From DATMNI01 sp035570275 (GTDB lineage: Bacteria; Acidobacteriota; Terriglobia; Bryobacterales; Bryobacteraceae), in contig DATMNI010000063.1 of NCBI GenBank assembly GCA_035570275.1, positions 19,227 through 83,226 of the forward strand: a stretch of DNA of 64,000 nucleotides, in the 5' to 3' direction. Shown piece after piece: positions 8,609 through 16,666 of this stretch (the stretch's first letter is position 1; every line of letters starts with the position of its first letter). The notes below the pieces were generated by a model that was given only the letters and a program-made list of their open reading frames with translations, made no database searches and had not been told where the DNA came from. Position numbers and translations under genes: made by a program.

Positions 8609-9405
8609 ATTTCGAAAACCTTTTGATCTCGCAAGAGGGCCCAGTCACGGTGGTGACCCTCAACCGGCCGCAGCGCCGCAACGCCCTTTCGCTGGAGTTG
8701 ATGCTGGAGTTGACAGCCTGCCTGGACGCTATTGGCCGCGGGTTGCATTCCAACGGGCACTCAAACGGAGAATCGCGTGCGGTGATTCTGGCGGCGGCGG
8801 GAAAAGTCTTCTGCTCCGGTCACGACCTCTCGGAAATGACCGGCCGCGACATCAACGAATACCGCCGCATCTTCGACGTGTGCAGCGAGCTGATGCTGAA
8901 GATCCAGGCCATTCCCCAACCGGTGATCGCCGAAGTGCAGGGGGTTGCCACCGCGGCGGGATGCCAGTTGGTGGCGGCCTGCGACCTGGCCGTCGCCTCA
9001 GAGGACGCATCGTTCGCGACACCCGGCGTCAAAATCGGCCTCTTCTGCACCACCCCGATGGTCGCCCTGACCCGCGCGATCGGCCGCAAGCGGGCGCTGC
9101 AGATGTTGCTCACCGGCGAAATGGTGCCCGCGCACACCGCCGCCGAATGGGGCCTGATCAACCAGGCTGTCCCTGCGGCCGAACTGCGCGCGGCCACGCG
9201 GAAACTGGCTGGGAAAGTGGCCGAAGCCAGCACGCTGGTGGTGGCCATCGGCAAGCAGGCCTTCTACACCCAGATCGATCTGGACCAGCAGAAAGCCTAC
9301 GCTTATGCCAAGGAAGTGATGTCGATGAACGCGCTGGCCGCCGACGCCCAGGAAGGCATGGCGGCGTTTCTGGGCAAGCGCGCGGCGTGTTGGAGCGGAA
9401 AGTAA
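8605..9405 (+). CDS. enoyl-CoA hydratase/isomerase family protein
   Basis: 266-residue crotonase-fold enzyme, coupled to the acyl-CoA synthetase by a 4-base overlap, which suggests that the activated acid is then hydrated or isomerised. The oxyanion-hole segments are AAGKVFCSGHDLSEM and EVQGVATAAGCQLVAACDLA; the latter ends in the LAVASEDASFATPGVKIGLF segment typical of ECHDC3-like proteins. At the usual position of a catalytic Glu the chain reads LFCTTPMVALTRAIGRKRAL, so the classic hydratase glutamate is not obvious and another crotonase reaction (isomerisation, thioester cleavage) is possible. The gene is followed by a degraded methyltransferase. Confidence 0.88.
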   Translation: MNFENLLISQEGPVTVVTLNRPQRRNALSLELMLELTACLDAIGRGLHSNGHSNGESRAVILAAAGKVFCSGHDLSEMTGRDINEYRRIFDVCSELMLKIQAIPQPVIAEVQGVATAAGCQLVAACDLAVASEDASFATPGVKIGLFCTTPMVALTRAIGRKRALQMLLTGEMVPAHTAAEWGLINQAVPAAELRAATRKLAGKVAEASTLVVAIGKQAFYTQIDLDQQKAYAYAKEVMSMNALAADAQEGMAAFLGKRAACWSGK

Positions 9406-9419
9406 GACGGGCCGCGTGT

Positions 9420-9848
9420 GGCTTGCCATCGCCCAGACGAGGGCGACATAGTTCTCGACCGTTCCGCGGTTGCGGAACGACCATTCACGCCGGGCAAAAA
9501 GCTCAAGCGGGAATGGATCGGCATCGACATCACGCATCTTGGGATATCCCTCATCGAGAAGAACGTTTAGGCAGAGTCAAACAATAATCTGAACAAATCC
9601 ACAATCTGTTTCACCAGTGGATTCCCGGTCACGTTGACTTCGATTATCCCTCTTCCTTTGCGGCTTCGCGGCTTTGCGTGAAATCTTGTCTTTTTATTGT
9701 ACGCTTGGCTCAAATGTCCAACTTATTATTTAACTCCCTCCTAATGACGCCTTTCCCAGAATCGAATTCGAAGCGGCTGCCCGCCATCTTGCATCCCGGG
9801 ACAAGTACCAGTTCCGGTGGTGGGCGGTGTCGCTTGTGAATAGCCGGC
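9420..9848 (+). pseudogene. DNA methyltransferase remnant, split by an inserted element
   Basis: Reading 9439-9566 with two single-base corrections gives a Class I DNA methyltransferase C-terminal part: EGDIVLD, then motif-I-like PFxGCGTTIHA, then KLKREWIGIDITHLGISLIE. One base is missing just after 9459 (the CCG proline codon reads CG) and one extra A sits in the A run at 9496-9500. After the inserted element (9567-9745) the same kind of protein resumes: DAFPRIEFEAAARHLASRD, then KYQFRWWAVSLVNSR up to 9848, where a palindromic repeat begins. The D-K-Y-Q-F-x-W-W-A-x-S-L-V segment is characteristic of the region after the methylase domain in N4/N6 methyltransferases that carry an appended nuclease-like domain. 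Nothing upstream of the EGD segment remains. Clearly non-functional. Confidence 0.75.
9567..9745. mobile_element. TIR element, copy A (short, GxxExxY N-terminal remnant)
   Basis: Runs from TTAGGCAGAGTCAAACAATA on the left to a right end that reads, on the minus strand, TTAGGAGGGAGTTAAATAAT. The two ends are imperfect inverted repeats. Inside, on the minus strand, a GTG at 9632 begins a truncated reading frame (VTGNPLVKQIVD) equal to the start of the GxxExxY gene in copy D; after 14 or so codons the copy jumps straight to the left terminus. Upstream of that start is the repeated TTTCACGCAAAGCCGCGAAG leader. This copy interrupts the methyltransferase remnant. Confidence 0.75.
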
Positions 9849-9866
9849 TCACTGCGCATCGCGGCA

Positions 9867-9907
9867 GGCGGATTAACAATCCGCCGCAGGTTATCAACCT
9901 GCCCCAC
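9867..9907. repeat. REP-like double palindrome, family R (copy 1)
   Basis: Two adjoining palindromes, GGCGGATT-aac-AATCCGCC and GCAGGTT-atc-AACCTGC, ending in CCCCA. The same double unit recurs near 20.1, 38.5, 38.7 and 61.3 kb, always between genes. It lies 40 bases upstream of an aldehyde dehydrogenase. Confidence 0.8.
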
Positions 9908-9942
9908 ACGGGTTCGTCCGCCCGCGGGTTACACTGTTGAGC

Positions 9943-11346
9943 ATGTCCGCGTGCACGATCGATGTCATCAACCCTGCAACCGGCGAATGGATCACCACCG
10001 TCCCCGATCATGATGCCGCCGATGTGGACCGCGCCGTCGCGGGCGCGCGCGCCAGTTTCGAAAACCAGACGTGGCGCGGGCTCGACGCTTCCAAGCGCGA
10101 GCGCATCCTATGGAACATCGGCGAGTTGCTCATGAAGCACCGCGACCAACTGGCCGCCATCATCTCGCAAGAGAACGGCAAGACACTGCGCGAAGCGGCC
10201 GGCGCCGACGTGGTCCCCGCGGCCGATTGCTTCCGCTATTACGCCGGCTGGGTGCGCAAGATCTGCGGCGAAACCATTCCGGTCAACGGGCCGTTCCTGA
10301 ACTACACCCTACGCGAACCGGTGGGCGTGGTGGGCGCCATCGTGCCCTGGAATTTTCCGCTGCAAACGGCCGCCTGGAAAGTGGCCCCGGCGCTGGCGTG
10401 CGGCTGCTCGGTGGTGCTTAAGCCTTCGGAGTTGACGCCGCTGAACGCGCTCAAGTTCGCCGAAATCGCGGCCGAGGCGGGGCTGCCGGAAGGCGCGCTC
10501 ACGGTGGTCACCGGCTATGGCGACACCACCGGCGAAGCGCTGGCGCTGCACGAGGACGTCGACAAGATCAGTTTCACCGGCAGCATCGGCACCGCGCGCA
10601 AGTTGCTGGAGCGCTCGGCGGTTTCGAATCTGAAACGGCTGAGCCTGGAGTTGGGCGGCAAGTCGCCCAACATCGTCTTCCCCGATGCCGACCTGGATGC
10701 CGCGGTGAAGGCGGCGCTCTGGGGCATCTTCGGCGGCAAGGGCGAAATGTGCACCGCCGCTTCCCGGCTGCTGCTGCACCGTGACATCTACGACCGTTTC
10801 CTGGACGACCTCGCCCGGCGCGCCAGAAAACTGCGGCTCGGCGATCCGCTCGACCCATCCACTCAGGTTGGCTCGCAGATCTCCGGACGCCAGATGGATC
10901 GCATTCTGGACTACATCGAGTCGGGCAAACAGGAGGGCGCGCGACTTTTGTGCGGCGGCGAGCGCGATACCGATGGCCAAAAGGCCAAAGGCTTTTTCGT
11001 GAAACCCACGATCTTCTGCGAGGTGACGCCGGCGATGCGTATCGGCCGCGAAGAGATCTTCGGCCCTGTGCTATGCGCCATACCTTTCAGCGACGCCGCC
11101 GAAGCCCTGCGAATTGCCAACGGCACCGTCTACGGCCTGGCTGCGGCGGTCTGGACATCCGACGTAAGGCTGGCGCACCGCATGGCGGCGGGCATACGGG
11201 CCGGCTCGGTGTGGATCAACACATACAACAACCTTGATTCCGCCTCTCCCTTCGGCGGCTATAAGCAGAGCGGTTTCGGCCGCGACCTGGGCGCCGCCGC
11301 GCTGGATCAGTACACCAACGTCAAATCGGTCTGGGTCGCGCTGTAG
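9943..11346 (+). CDS. NAD(P)-dependent aldehyde dehydrogenase
   Basis: 467-residue enzyme of the betaine/broad-specificity ALDH group, oxidising an aldehyde to the acid in the cytosol. Active-site features: the PWNFPLQTAAWKVAPALACG cofactor segment, KPSE, FTGSIGTARKLL, the general-base glutamate in LSLELGGKSPN, nucleophile Cys270 in KGEMCTAASR, and the C-terminal GYKQSGFGRDLG. Start: ATG 9943; a TTG two codons upstream is also in frame but weaker. The natural substrate cannot be told from sequence. Followed after 75 bases by an Oar-like gene that has its own ribosome-binding site, so the two are probably separate units. Confidence 0.92.
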   Translation: MSACTIDVINPATGEWITTVPDHDAADVDRAVAGARASFENQTWRGLDASKRERILWNIGELLMKHRDQLAAIISQENGKTLREAAGADVVPAADCFRYYAGWVRKICGETIPVNGPFLNYTLREPVGVVGAIVPWNFPLQTAAWKVAPALACGCSVVLKPSELTPLNALKFAEIAAEAGLPEGALTVVTGYGDTTGEALALHEDVDKISFTGSIGTARKLLERSAVSNLKRLSLELGGKSPNIVFPDADLDAAVKAALWGIFGGKGEMCTAASRLLLHRDIYDRFLDDLARRARKLRLGDPLDPSTQVGSQISGRQMDRILDYIESGKQEGARLLCGGERDTDGQKAKGFFVKPTIFCEVTPAMRIGREEIFGPVLCAIPFSDAAEALRIANGTVYGLAAAVWTSDVRLAHRMAAGIRAGSVWINTYNNLDSASPFGGYKQSGFGRDLGAAALDQYTNVKSVWVAL

Positions 11347-11421
11347 GCGCGCGGGCTTTGCAGGCAGTATAATCAACCAGATCGTAAAACGGGTGAGATC
11401 CAAGGATAGGGGAGGGGATAC

Positions 11422-14400
11422 ATGCGCCAGTTTCTGGCAACCGCTGTCATTTTTGCCTCCACGTGTGCCGCGCAGGAGTTTCGCGCCACCGTGAGCGGCC
11501 GGGTAACAGATTCACAGAATGCCGTCATCACGGGGGTAAAGCTCATCGCCGTTCAGGTGGCGACCGAAGCCAAGTTCGAAACCGTCACCGATAGCGATGG
11601 CCTTTACACCATCCCGTTTCTGCCGCCGGCCACTTACCGGATCTCGGCCGACGCGCCGGGGTTTAAGCACTACGTCCGCGATAACGTCGCCGCCGGCGCC
11701 AACGAACGCCTGGGTATCGACATTCAAATGGAGGTGGGCGCGGTCACCGAAACGCTGAACGTCACTGCCGAAGCTCCGATCCTGCAGACCACCACGGCCT
11801 CCACCGGGCAAGTGATTTCCTCGGCGCAGATCGAAAACATGCCGGTATCCGGCCGCACACCGCTGGCGCTGGCGCAGCTTGCCTTCGGCGTGATTCCGAA
11901 CACCGATCCGCGCTTTACGCGGCCCTTCGATAACGCCGGCCCCTCGGGGTTCTCCATGGGCGGCGCGCCGGCACAGGTCAACGAACTCCTGATCGATGGC
12001 GCGGCCGACAATACCGGCAACCTCCGCGTCGCCTATAACCCGCCGATGGACGCCGTTACTGAAGTAAAAGCCGAGAGCTTTCAGGCCGACGCGGCCTATG
12101 GCCATTCCGGCGGCGGCACGGTTAACGTGATCACCAGAAGCGGCTCGAACCAATTCCATGGGACGCTTTATGAATTCAACCAGAACTCGGCCTTCAACGC
12201 CACGCCCTTCTTCACCAATAAAGCCGGCGTCAAGAAGCCGGTGAGCCGTTACAACCAATACGGCGGATCCTTTTCAGGCCCCATCCGTATCCCCAAAATC
12301 CTCGACGGCCGCAACAAGGTGTTTTTCATGTTCGCCTACGAAGGAGTAAAGGACGCATTGCCCGCGCCGACCACGAACACGATGCCCACCACCGCCGAAC
12401 GCAGCGGCGACTTCTCCGCCCTCCTCAAGGTCGGCGCCATCTACCAAATCTACGATCCGAGCACGGGCGTGGTTCAGGGCGGTCGCGTCGCCCGGCAGCC
12501 ATTCCCCAACAACATCATTCCCGCCAACCTCATCTCGCCCATTGCCAAGAATTACTTGCAGTACTATGTCCAGCCCAACCAGCCCGGCCAACCCAACGGA
12601 CAGGCCAACTACCTCTCCAACACGGACGGAGAACGGAATACGTTCTACAACACGATTGGGCGGCTGGACGTCAATCTTTCGGAAAAACACAAGTTCTTCT
12701 TCGGGGCCAGAAACAACCTTCGCGTGGGGAGCGGAGGCAACGGGTTCGGTAAGTCGGTTTACGACAATCCTACGTCGGGGGATTACCTGCAGCGGCTCAA
12801 CTGGGGCCTCACCTTCGATGACGTTTACACCCTCAGCCCCACATTTCTCATGAACAGCCGCCTGAATTGGACCCGCTTTGTCGAGCCCTTGACCAATTTC
12901 TCGCTCGGCTACGATTCCACGTCCCTTGGTTTGCCGGCCTATCTTTCAGCCAATGCCCCGCGCAAGGTTCTCCCGAGGATTTCCTTTCCCACGAACAGTT
13001 TCAACGCCCTCGGCGATACCGGCGGCGTCGAACTCCCACTTGACATATTCCAGATTTTTGAAAGCTTCACCAAAATCCAGGGCAAACACAGCCTCAAGTT
13101 CGGCGTCGATATCCGCCAATACCGGGAATCGCAGCTCAATGCAGGATACACGAACGGCACCTTTGTCTTCGGCACCAACTGGACGAATGGTCCGCTCGAC
13201 AACTCACCCGCCGCCCCCATCGGCCAGGACCTGGCGGCCTTCCTGCTGGGCCTGCCTACCTCGGGGCAATACGACCTGAACGCCTGGCGCCAGAACAAGA
13301 ATAATTACTACTCCGCCTTCCTGCAGGACGATTTCCGCGTCAGTTCCAGTCTCACCCTGAACCTGGGTCTGCGGATGGAAGGCGAAACCCCCACTACGGA
13401 GCGCTATAACCGCACCATCAACGGATTTGACAACACCACTCCCAGCCCCATCGCCGCCAAAGCCATCGCGGCTTACGCGGCCAATCCCATCCCGGAAATC
13501 CCGGCCGCTCAATTCAAGGTAAACGGCGGGCCGATTTTTGCCGGGACAGGAAACACCGGCATCTATTCCACGCCCAAGGCGAATTTCTCTCCGCGCATCG
13601 GTTTCGCCTGGAGCCCCGGTTTCATCGCCAAGACCGTCATTCGCGGCGGCGCGGGCATCTTCTACTTTCCGTATGGCATTGCCGGCAACAACGCACCGGG
13701 GTTTAGCCAGACCACACCTCTGGTAGCCAGCAACGACGGTTTTCTGACGCCCGCCGCCACGCTCGCCAATCCATTCCCGAACGGCATCCAGACACCCACC
13801 GGTTCCAGCCTCGGTCTTTCCACCTTCCTCGGCAAGAACATCACGTTCTACGATCCCAATCCGGGCTATGCCTATTCCACCCGTTGGCAGGTTTCGGTGC
13901 AGCGTGAACTGTTCCCGAACGTTCTTCTGGAACTCGGTTACATAGGAAACAAGGCGGTCAAAATGCCGGTGGATCATAACTTCAACGGCACGCCGCTGCA
14001 ATACTTATCCACCTCGCCCACCCGCGACCAGGCCACCATCGACCGTCTTTCGGCCAATGTCCCCAATCCGTTTGCGGGCCTGCTGCCCGGCACCGGGCTC
14101 AACGGCAGCGTGGTGGCGCGCAGCCAACTTCTGGCTGCCTCCCCACAATACTCCGGCAACACCGGCGTTCAGGGACAGGCCTTTACCGACGGCTCCTCCT
14201 GGTTCCACGCTTTGGATGCCCGCATCGAAAAGCGCTTCTCCCACGGCTTCCTCATGCTGGTCAATTTCCAGTGGTCGAAGCTGATGGAGAAACGCAGCCG
14301 CCTGAACGACAATGACCCGCTGCTGGAAAAGCGAATCGCCGCCGAGGACCGTCCATACCGCCTGGTCTGGAGCGGCACCTACGATCTGCCCTTCGGTAGA

Positions 14401-14868
14401 GGCAAAGCTTTATTGAAGAACTCCAATCGGGTTGTCAACTATGCCGCGGGAGGCTGGAACGTGAACCTCATCACCACGTTCACAACCGGCACGGCGCTCG
14501 GTTGGGGCAACATGATCTATTTCGGCGGGCCGCTCAATCTGGATCCGCACAACGTCGACAACTCATTCGATGTCACGCAGTTTAACCGGGTCAGCGCGCA
14601 ACAACTGGCGTCGAATGTGCGCACCTTTCCCACGCGTTTCGCTAATTTGCGCGCGGACAGTGTGCAACAGGTGGATTTCTCGATCATCAAGCAGCTCCCC
14701 ATCACCGAGAGGCTGAAGATGACCTATCGCTGTGAATTCTTCAACAGCACCAACCGCGCCATCTTCAACCCGCCCGACCTTGGCCCCACATCATCCACGT
14801 TCGGCAAGATTACCTCACAGGCCAATACGCCACGGAGGATCCAGATGGCGCTGCGCCTGGTCTTTTGA
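11422..14868 (+). CDS. Oar-like TonB-dependent-receptor-type outer-membrane protein
   Basis: 1148 residues. Signal peptide (MRQFLATAVIFASTCAAQ), then a carboxypeptidase-regulatory-like beta-sandwich (about 20-105, with SGRVTDSQNAVITGVKLI and DGLYTIPFLPPATYRI), a plug-like domain (ETLNVTAEAPILQ through GTVNVITRSGSNQFHGTLYE, about 105-250), and a long barrel. It ends in the aromatic beta-signal RRIQMALRLVF, as expected for BAM-inserted proteins. Such proteins are expanded in Solibacter-type genomes and are thought to import oligosaccharides or other polymers; the ligand here is unknown. A good ribosome-binding site (GGGGAGGGG) precedes ATG 11422. A P1 palindrome follows directly. Confidence 0.9.
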   Translation: MRQFLATAVIFASTCAAQEFRATVSGRVTDSQNAVITGVKLIAVQVATEAKFETVTDSDGLYTIPFLPPATYRISADAPGFKHYVRDNVAAGANERLGIDIQMEVGAVTETLNVTAEAPILQTTTASTGQVISSAQIENMPVSGRTPLALAQLAFGVIPNTDPRFTRPFDNAGPSGFSMGGAPAQVNELLIDGAADNTGNLRVAYNPPMDAVTEVKAESFQADAAYGHSGGGTVNVITRSGSNQFHGTLYEFNQNSAFNATPFFTNKAGVKKPVSRYNQYGGSFSGPIRIPKILDGRNKVFFMFAYEGVKDALPAPTTNTMPTTAERSGDFSALLKVGAIYQIYDPSTGVVQGGRVARQPFPNNIIPANLISPIAKNYLQYYVQPNQPGQPNGQANYLSNTDGERNTFYNTIGRLDVNLSEKHKFFFGARNNLRVGSGGNGFGKSVYDNPTSGDYLQRLNWGLTFDDVYTLSPTFLMNSRLNWTRFVEPLTNFSLGYDSTSLGLPAYLSANAPRKVLPRISFPTNSFNALGDTGGVELPLDIFQIFESFTKIQGKHSLKFGVDIRQYRESQLNAGYTNGTFVFGTNWTNGPLDNSPAAPIGQDLAAFLLGLPTSGQYDLNAWRQNKNNYYSAFLQDDFRVSSSLTLNLGLRMEGETPTTERYNRTINGFDNTTPSPIAAKAIAAYAANPIPEIPAAQFKVNGGPIFAGTGNTGIYSTPKANFSPRIGFAWSPGFIAKTVIRGGAGIFYFPYGIAGNNAPGFSQTTPLVASNDGFLTPAATLANPFPNGIQTPTGSSLGLSTFLGKNITFYDPNPGYAYSTRWQVSVQRELFPNVLLELGYIGNKAVKMPVDHNFNGTPLQYLSTSPTRDQATIDRLSANVPNPFAGLLPGTGLNGSVVARSQLLAASPQYSGNTGVQGQAFTDGSSWFHALDARIEKRFSHGFLMLVNFQWSKLMEKRSRLNDNDPLLEKRIAAEDRPYRLVWSGTYDLPFGRGKALLKNSNRVVNYAAGGWNVNLITTFTTGTALGWGNMIYFGGPLNLDPHNVDNSFDVTQFNRVSAQQLASNVRTFPTRFANLRADSVQQVDFSIIKQLPITERLKMTYRCEFFNSTNRAIFNPPDLGPTSSTFGKITSQANTPRRIQMALRLVF

Positions 14869-14878
14869 CGGTTAAACA

Positions 14879-14937
14879 CCGCTCCCTAACGGTCGCGGCT
14901 CTGTGCCGATTCGGAGCCGTGACCGTCAGGGAGCGGA
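14879..14937. repeat. palindromic repeat, family P1 (copy 2)
   Basis: Arms CCGCTCCCTAACGGTCGCGG and, on the other side, its near reverse complement ending CAGGGAGCGG, around GGCTC-N-GAGCC. It lies between the convergent Oar-like and GNAT genes and overlaps the last codons of the latter (which ends at 14926), so it supplies that protein's C-terminus. Likely to serve as a shared terminator. Confidence 0.8.
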
Positions 14938-15696
14938 GGCAGCCACCCGGACCGCAGGGCCTTCGTAATACCGAAAGCACGTGCGAAAGCCCACTCGCTC
15001 GTACGCCCGGGCTGCCGCGACATTGCCAGCCCCCACGTTAAGGCCGATAGTCTCAATACCGGCCGCCCGCAGTGCCGCCACTACCGCCGAGGTCACAATC
15101 TGCGCCAGCCCCTGCCCGCGGAACTCCGGGTGCGTGAAAATGTTGCCGATGCCGGCGACGCCCTCATTGCGCGACACCACGTGCGCGCCCGCCGCTGCCA
15201 CCAGTTCGCCTCCGCGCCGGATGCCTCGGAAAAAACCATTATCCATTTGATCTGGCGCGAAAGCGATTCCGCCGCCGTGGCCCGATTCAAACAGGCGCTC
15301 GATGGCGCCCGAATCATCGCGGGTGAGCGCCTGGGGTAGGGAATGTGCCGCGCCAACCCGAGGCTGGAAGTCCGCCAGCAACATGCGCCGCATTTCGTGG
15401 AGCTGGCGAAACTCGTAGACCCCGCGGGCGGCGTCCAACTGATGCGGCTTGAGGTTGAGATAGCCGCCGGTTTCCGGCAGCGCGGCCAGCAGTTCGCGCG
15501 TGGCCGCGGCATCCCCAATCACGAAGATCGGCCGGATCGCCAACGCGTGGAACACCAGGGCCAGGCCGTCTCCGCAGCCGAGCCAGTCGCAATGTTCGAA
15601 CAGGCCGTCATCCAGGTCGGCCAAGGCGTACAACGACCATTCGCGGTCCTGGTTCAACCGGCGCCGGATCTCGGCTTTGTCACTCAGCTTAGTCAC
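14926..15696 (-). CDS. GNAT-family N-acetyltransferase
   Basis: 256 residues. The C-terminal half is a GNAT fold: acetyl-CoA pyrophosphate loop in FTHPEFRGQGLAQIVTSAV (the Q/R-x-x-G-x-G/A motif), then GLNVGAGNVAAARAYERVGF as motif B. The N-terminal half (DREWSLYALADLDDGLFEHC) matches FR47-type/two-domain GNATs that modify small molecules or peptides. The start is a GTG at 15696 embedded in a short tandem repeat; the ATG copies of the same repeat just upstream run into TGA or TAA, so only this GTG gives the full protein. The last codons are written by the P1 repeat. Confidence 0.82.
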   Translation of the reverse strand: MTKLSDKAEIRRRLNQDREWSLYALADLDDGLFEHCDWLGCGDGLALVFHALAIRPIFVIGDAAATRELLAALPETGGYLNLKPHQLDAARGVYEFRQLHEMRRMLLADFQPRVGAAHSLPQALTRDDSGAIERLFESGHGGGIAFAPDQMDNGFFRGIRRGGELVAAAGAHVVSRNEGVAGIGNIFTHPEFRGQGLAQIVTSAVVAALRAAGIETIGLNVGAGNVAAARAYERVGFRTCFRYYEGPAVRVAASAP

Positions 15697-15735
15697 TCAG
15701 CTTAGTCATTCAGCTTAGTCATTCGGCAGCTTAGT
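15681..15735. repeat. tandem 13-bp repeat over a start codon
   Basis: CAGCTTAGTCACT/CAGCTTAGTCATT is repeated three to four times at 15685-15735 with small spacing changes. On the minus strand each unit reads (A/G)TGACTAAGCTGA, that is, a start codon followed by M-T-K-L, and a change of unit number would change which start is in frame with the acetyltransferase. Confidence 0.75.
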
Positions 15736-15746
15736 CAATCGCCAGG

Positions 15747-16382
15747 CTAGTCAATCAGCCCGTTCCTCACGGCGAAGCGCACCAGTTCGTTGATGCTGTG
15801 CACGTTGAGCTTTTCCATAATCCGGCCGCGATGCGCATCCACCGTGTAGACGCTCAGATTCAGTACGACCGCAATCTCCTTGTTGGTCTTGCCTTCGGCC
15901 AGCATCTGCAACACCTCGCGCTCGCGGCTGCTCAGCAGGTCGATGGGGTTGGTGACGTGTTTGCGGTAATCGTCCAGGACGGCGTTCGAAACCGCGGGGC
16001 TCAGGTAACTTTCCCCGGACGCCACGGCGCGGATGGCGGAGACCAGGTCGCCGGCGCCGGAGTCCTTCAGCAGGTAACCGCGCGCGCCCGCCCGCAGGAT
16101 TTCGCGCACGTATACTGAATCCTTGTGCATGCTGAGCGCGATCACGCGGGCATGCGGCGTGGAAACCAGCAGGCGGCGCGTGGCTTCGATGCCGTTTAAC
16201 TCCGGCATGGCCACATCCATTACCACGATGTCCGGCCGCAGTTGCTCGGCCAGTTCCACAGCTTCGCGGCCATTGCCGGCCTCGCCGACAATTTCCATAT
16301 CGGCCTGCGCGCTCAGAATCATTTTGAAGCCCTGGCGAACCACCGCGTGGTCGTCAACCAGCAGGATGCGAATGCGTTTCAT
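15747..16382 (-). CDS. NarL/FixJ-type response regulator
   Basis: 211 residues: receiver domain (1-120) with acidic pair D10/D11, phospho-acceptor Asp56 in VVMDVAMPELNG, Ser/Thr switch in ALSMH and Lys in YLLKDSG; then a LuxR-type helix-turn-helix (SSREREVLQMLAEGKTNKEI) that binds DNA after phosphorylation. No partner kinase is adjacent; the ATG overlaps the stop of a short upstream frame (ATGA) that looks like a recombinase tail rather than a kinase. It may answer to an unlinked kinase. Confidence 0.93.
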   Translation of the reverse strand: MKRIRILLVDDHAVVRQGFKMILSAQADMEIVGEAGNGREAVELAEQLRPDIVVMDVAMPELNGIEATRRLLVSTPHARVIALSMHKDSVYVREILRAGARGYLLKDSGAGDLVSAIRAVASGESYLSPAVSNAVLDDYRKHVTNPIDLLSSREREVLQMLAEGKTNKEIAVVLNLSVYTVDAHRGRIMEKLNVHSINELVRFAVRNGLID

Positions 16383-16633
16383 TGCGTGCGGGAACCCGTA
16401 TCAGCGGGCACTAAACCTCGGCCCGACTTCTGGGCACGCTCGAAATCCGAGTCAAAACGGAACCGCACCGCAACCTCTGGCAGAGTGCCTTTCGCCCCAG
16501 ACACCGTGATCCCGGCGACCAACGTTTCCACAAATTTCCGTTTCTCCTCATAGGTCATTTCGCCTTTCACCTTCGCCCCGAGGTCTCCTCGCAGCCTCCC
16601 AGCCCAGTCCAAGGCTAGCACCCGCCTCGGCAT
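16379..16633 (-). pseudogene. possible C-terminal remnant of a large serine recombinase
   Basis: 84-residue open frame. The segment TYEEKRKFVETLVAGITV followed by a strand VAVRFRF has the pattern seen at the very end of large serine recombinases (a KR.(L/I)VE.LV..I.V helix then V.V.YRF). Nothing of the catalytic or zinc-ribbon parts remains within the 34 bases before the convergent repeat-free gap to the VPS10-like gene. The stop overlaps the start of the NarL-type regulator. The call rests on pattern only; it could be an unrelated small protein. Confidence 0.35.
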
Positions 16634-16666
16634 TGAGGGATATTTCGCGGAGTTCAGCCAGTGATC

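Noticed and set aside
9458..9481. Hairpin CGTTCCGC-GGTT-GCGGAACG as a terminator after the hydratase gene
   Set aside because: It is explained by the methyltransferase motif-I coding sequence of the pseudogene and has no T run.
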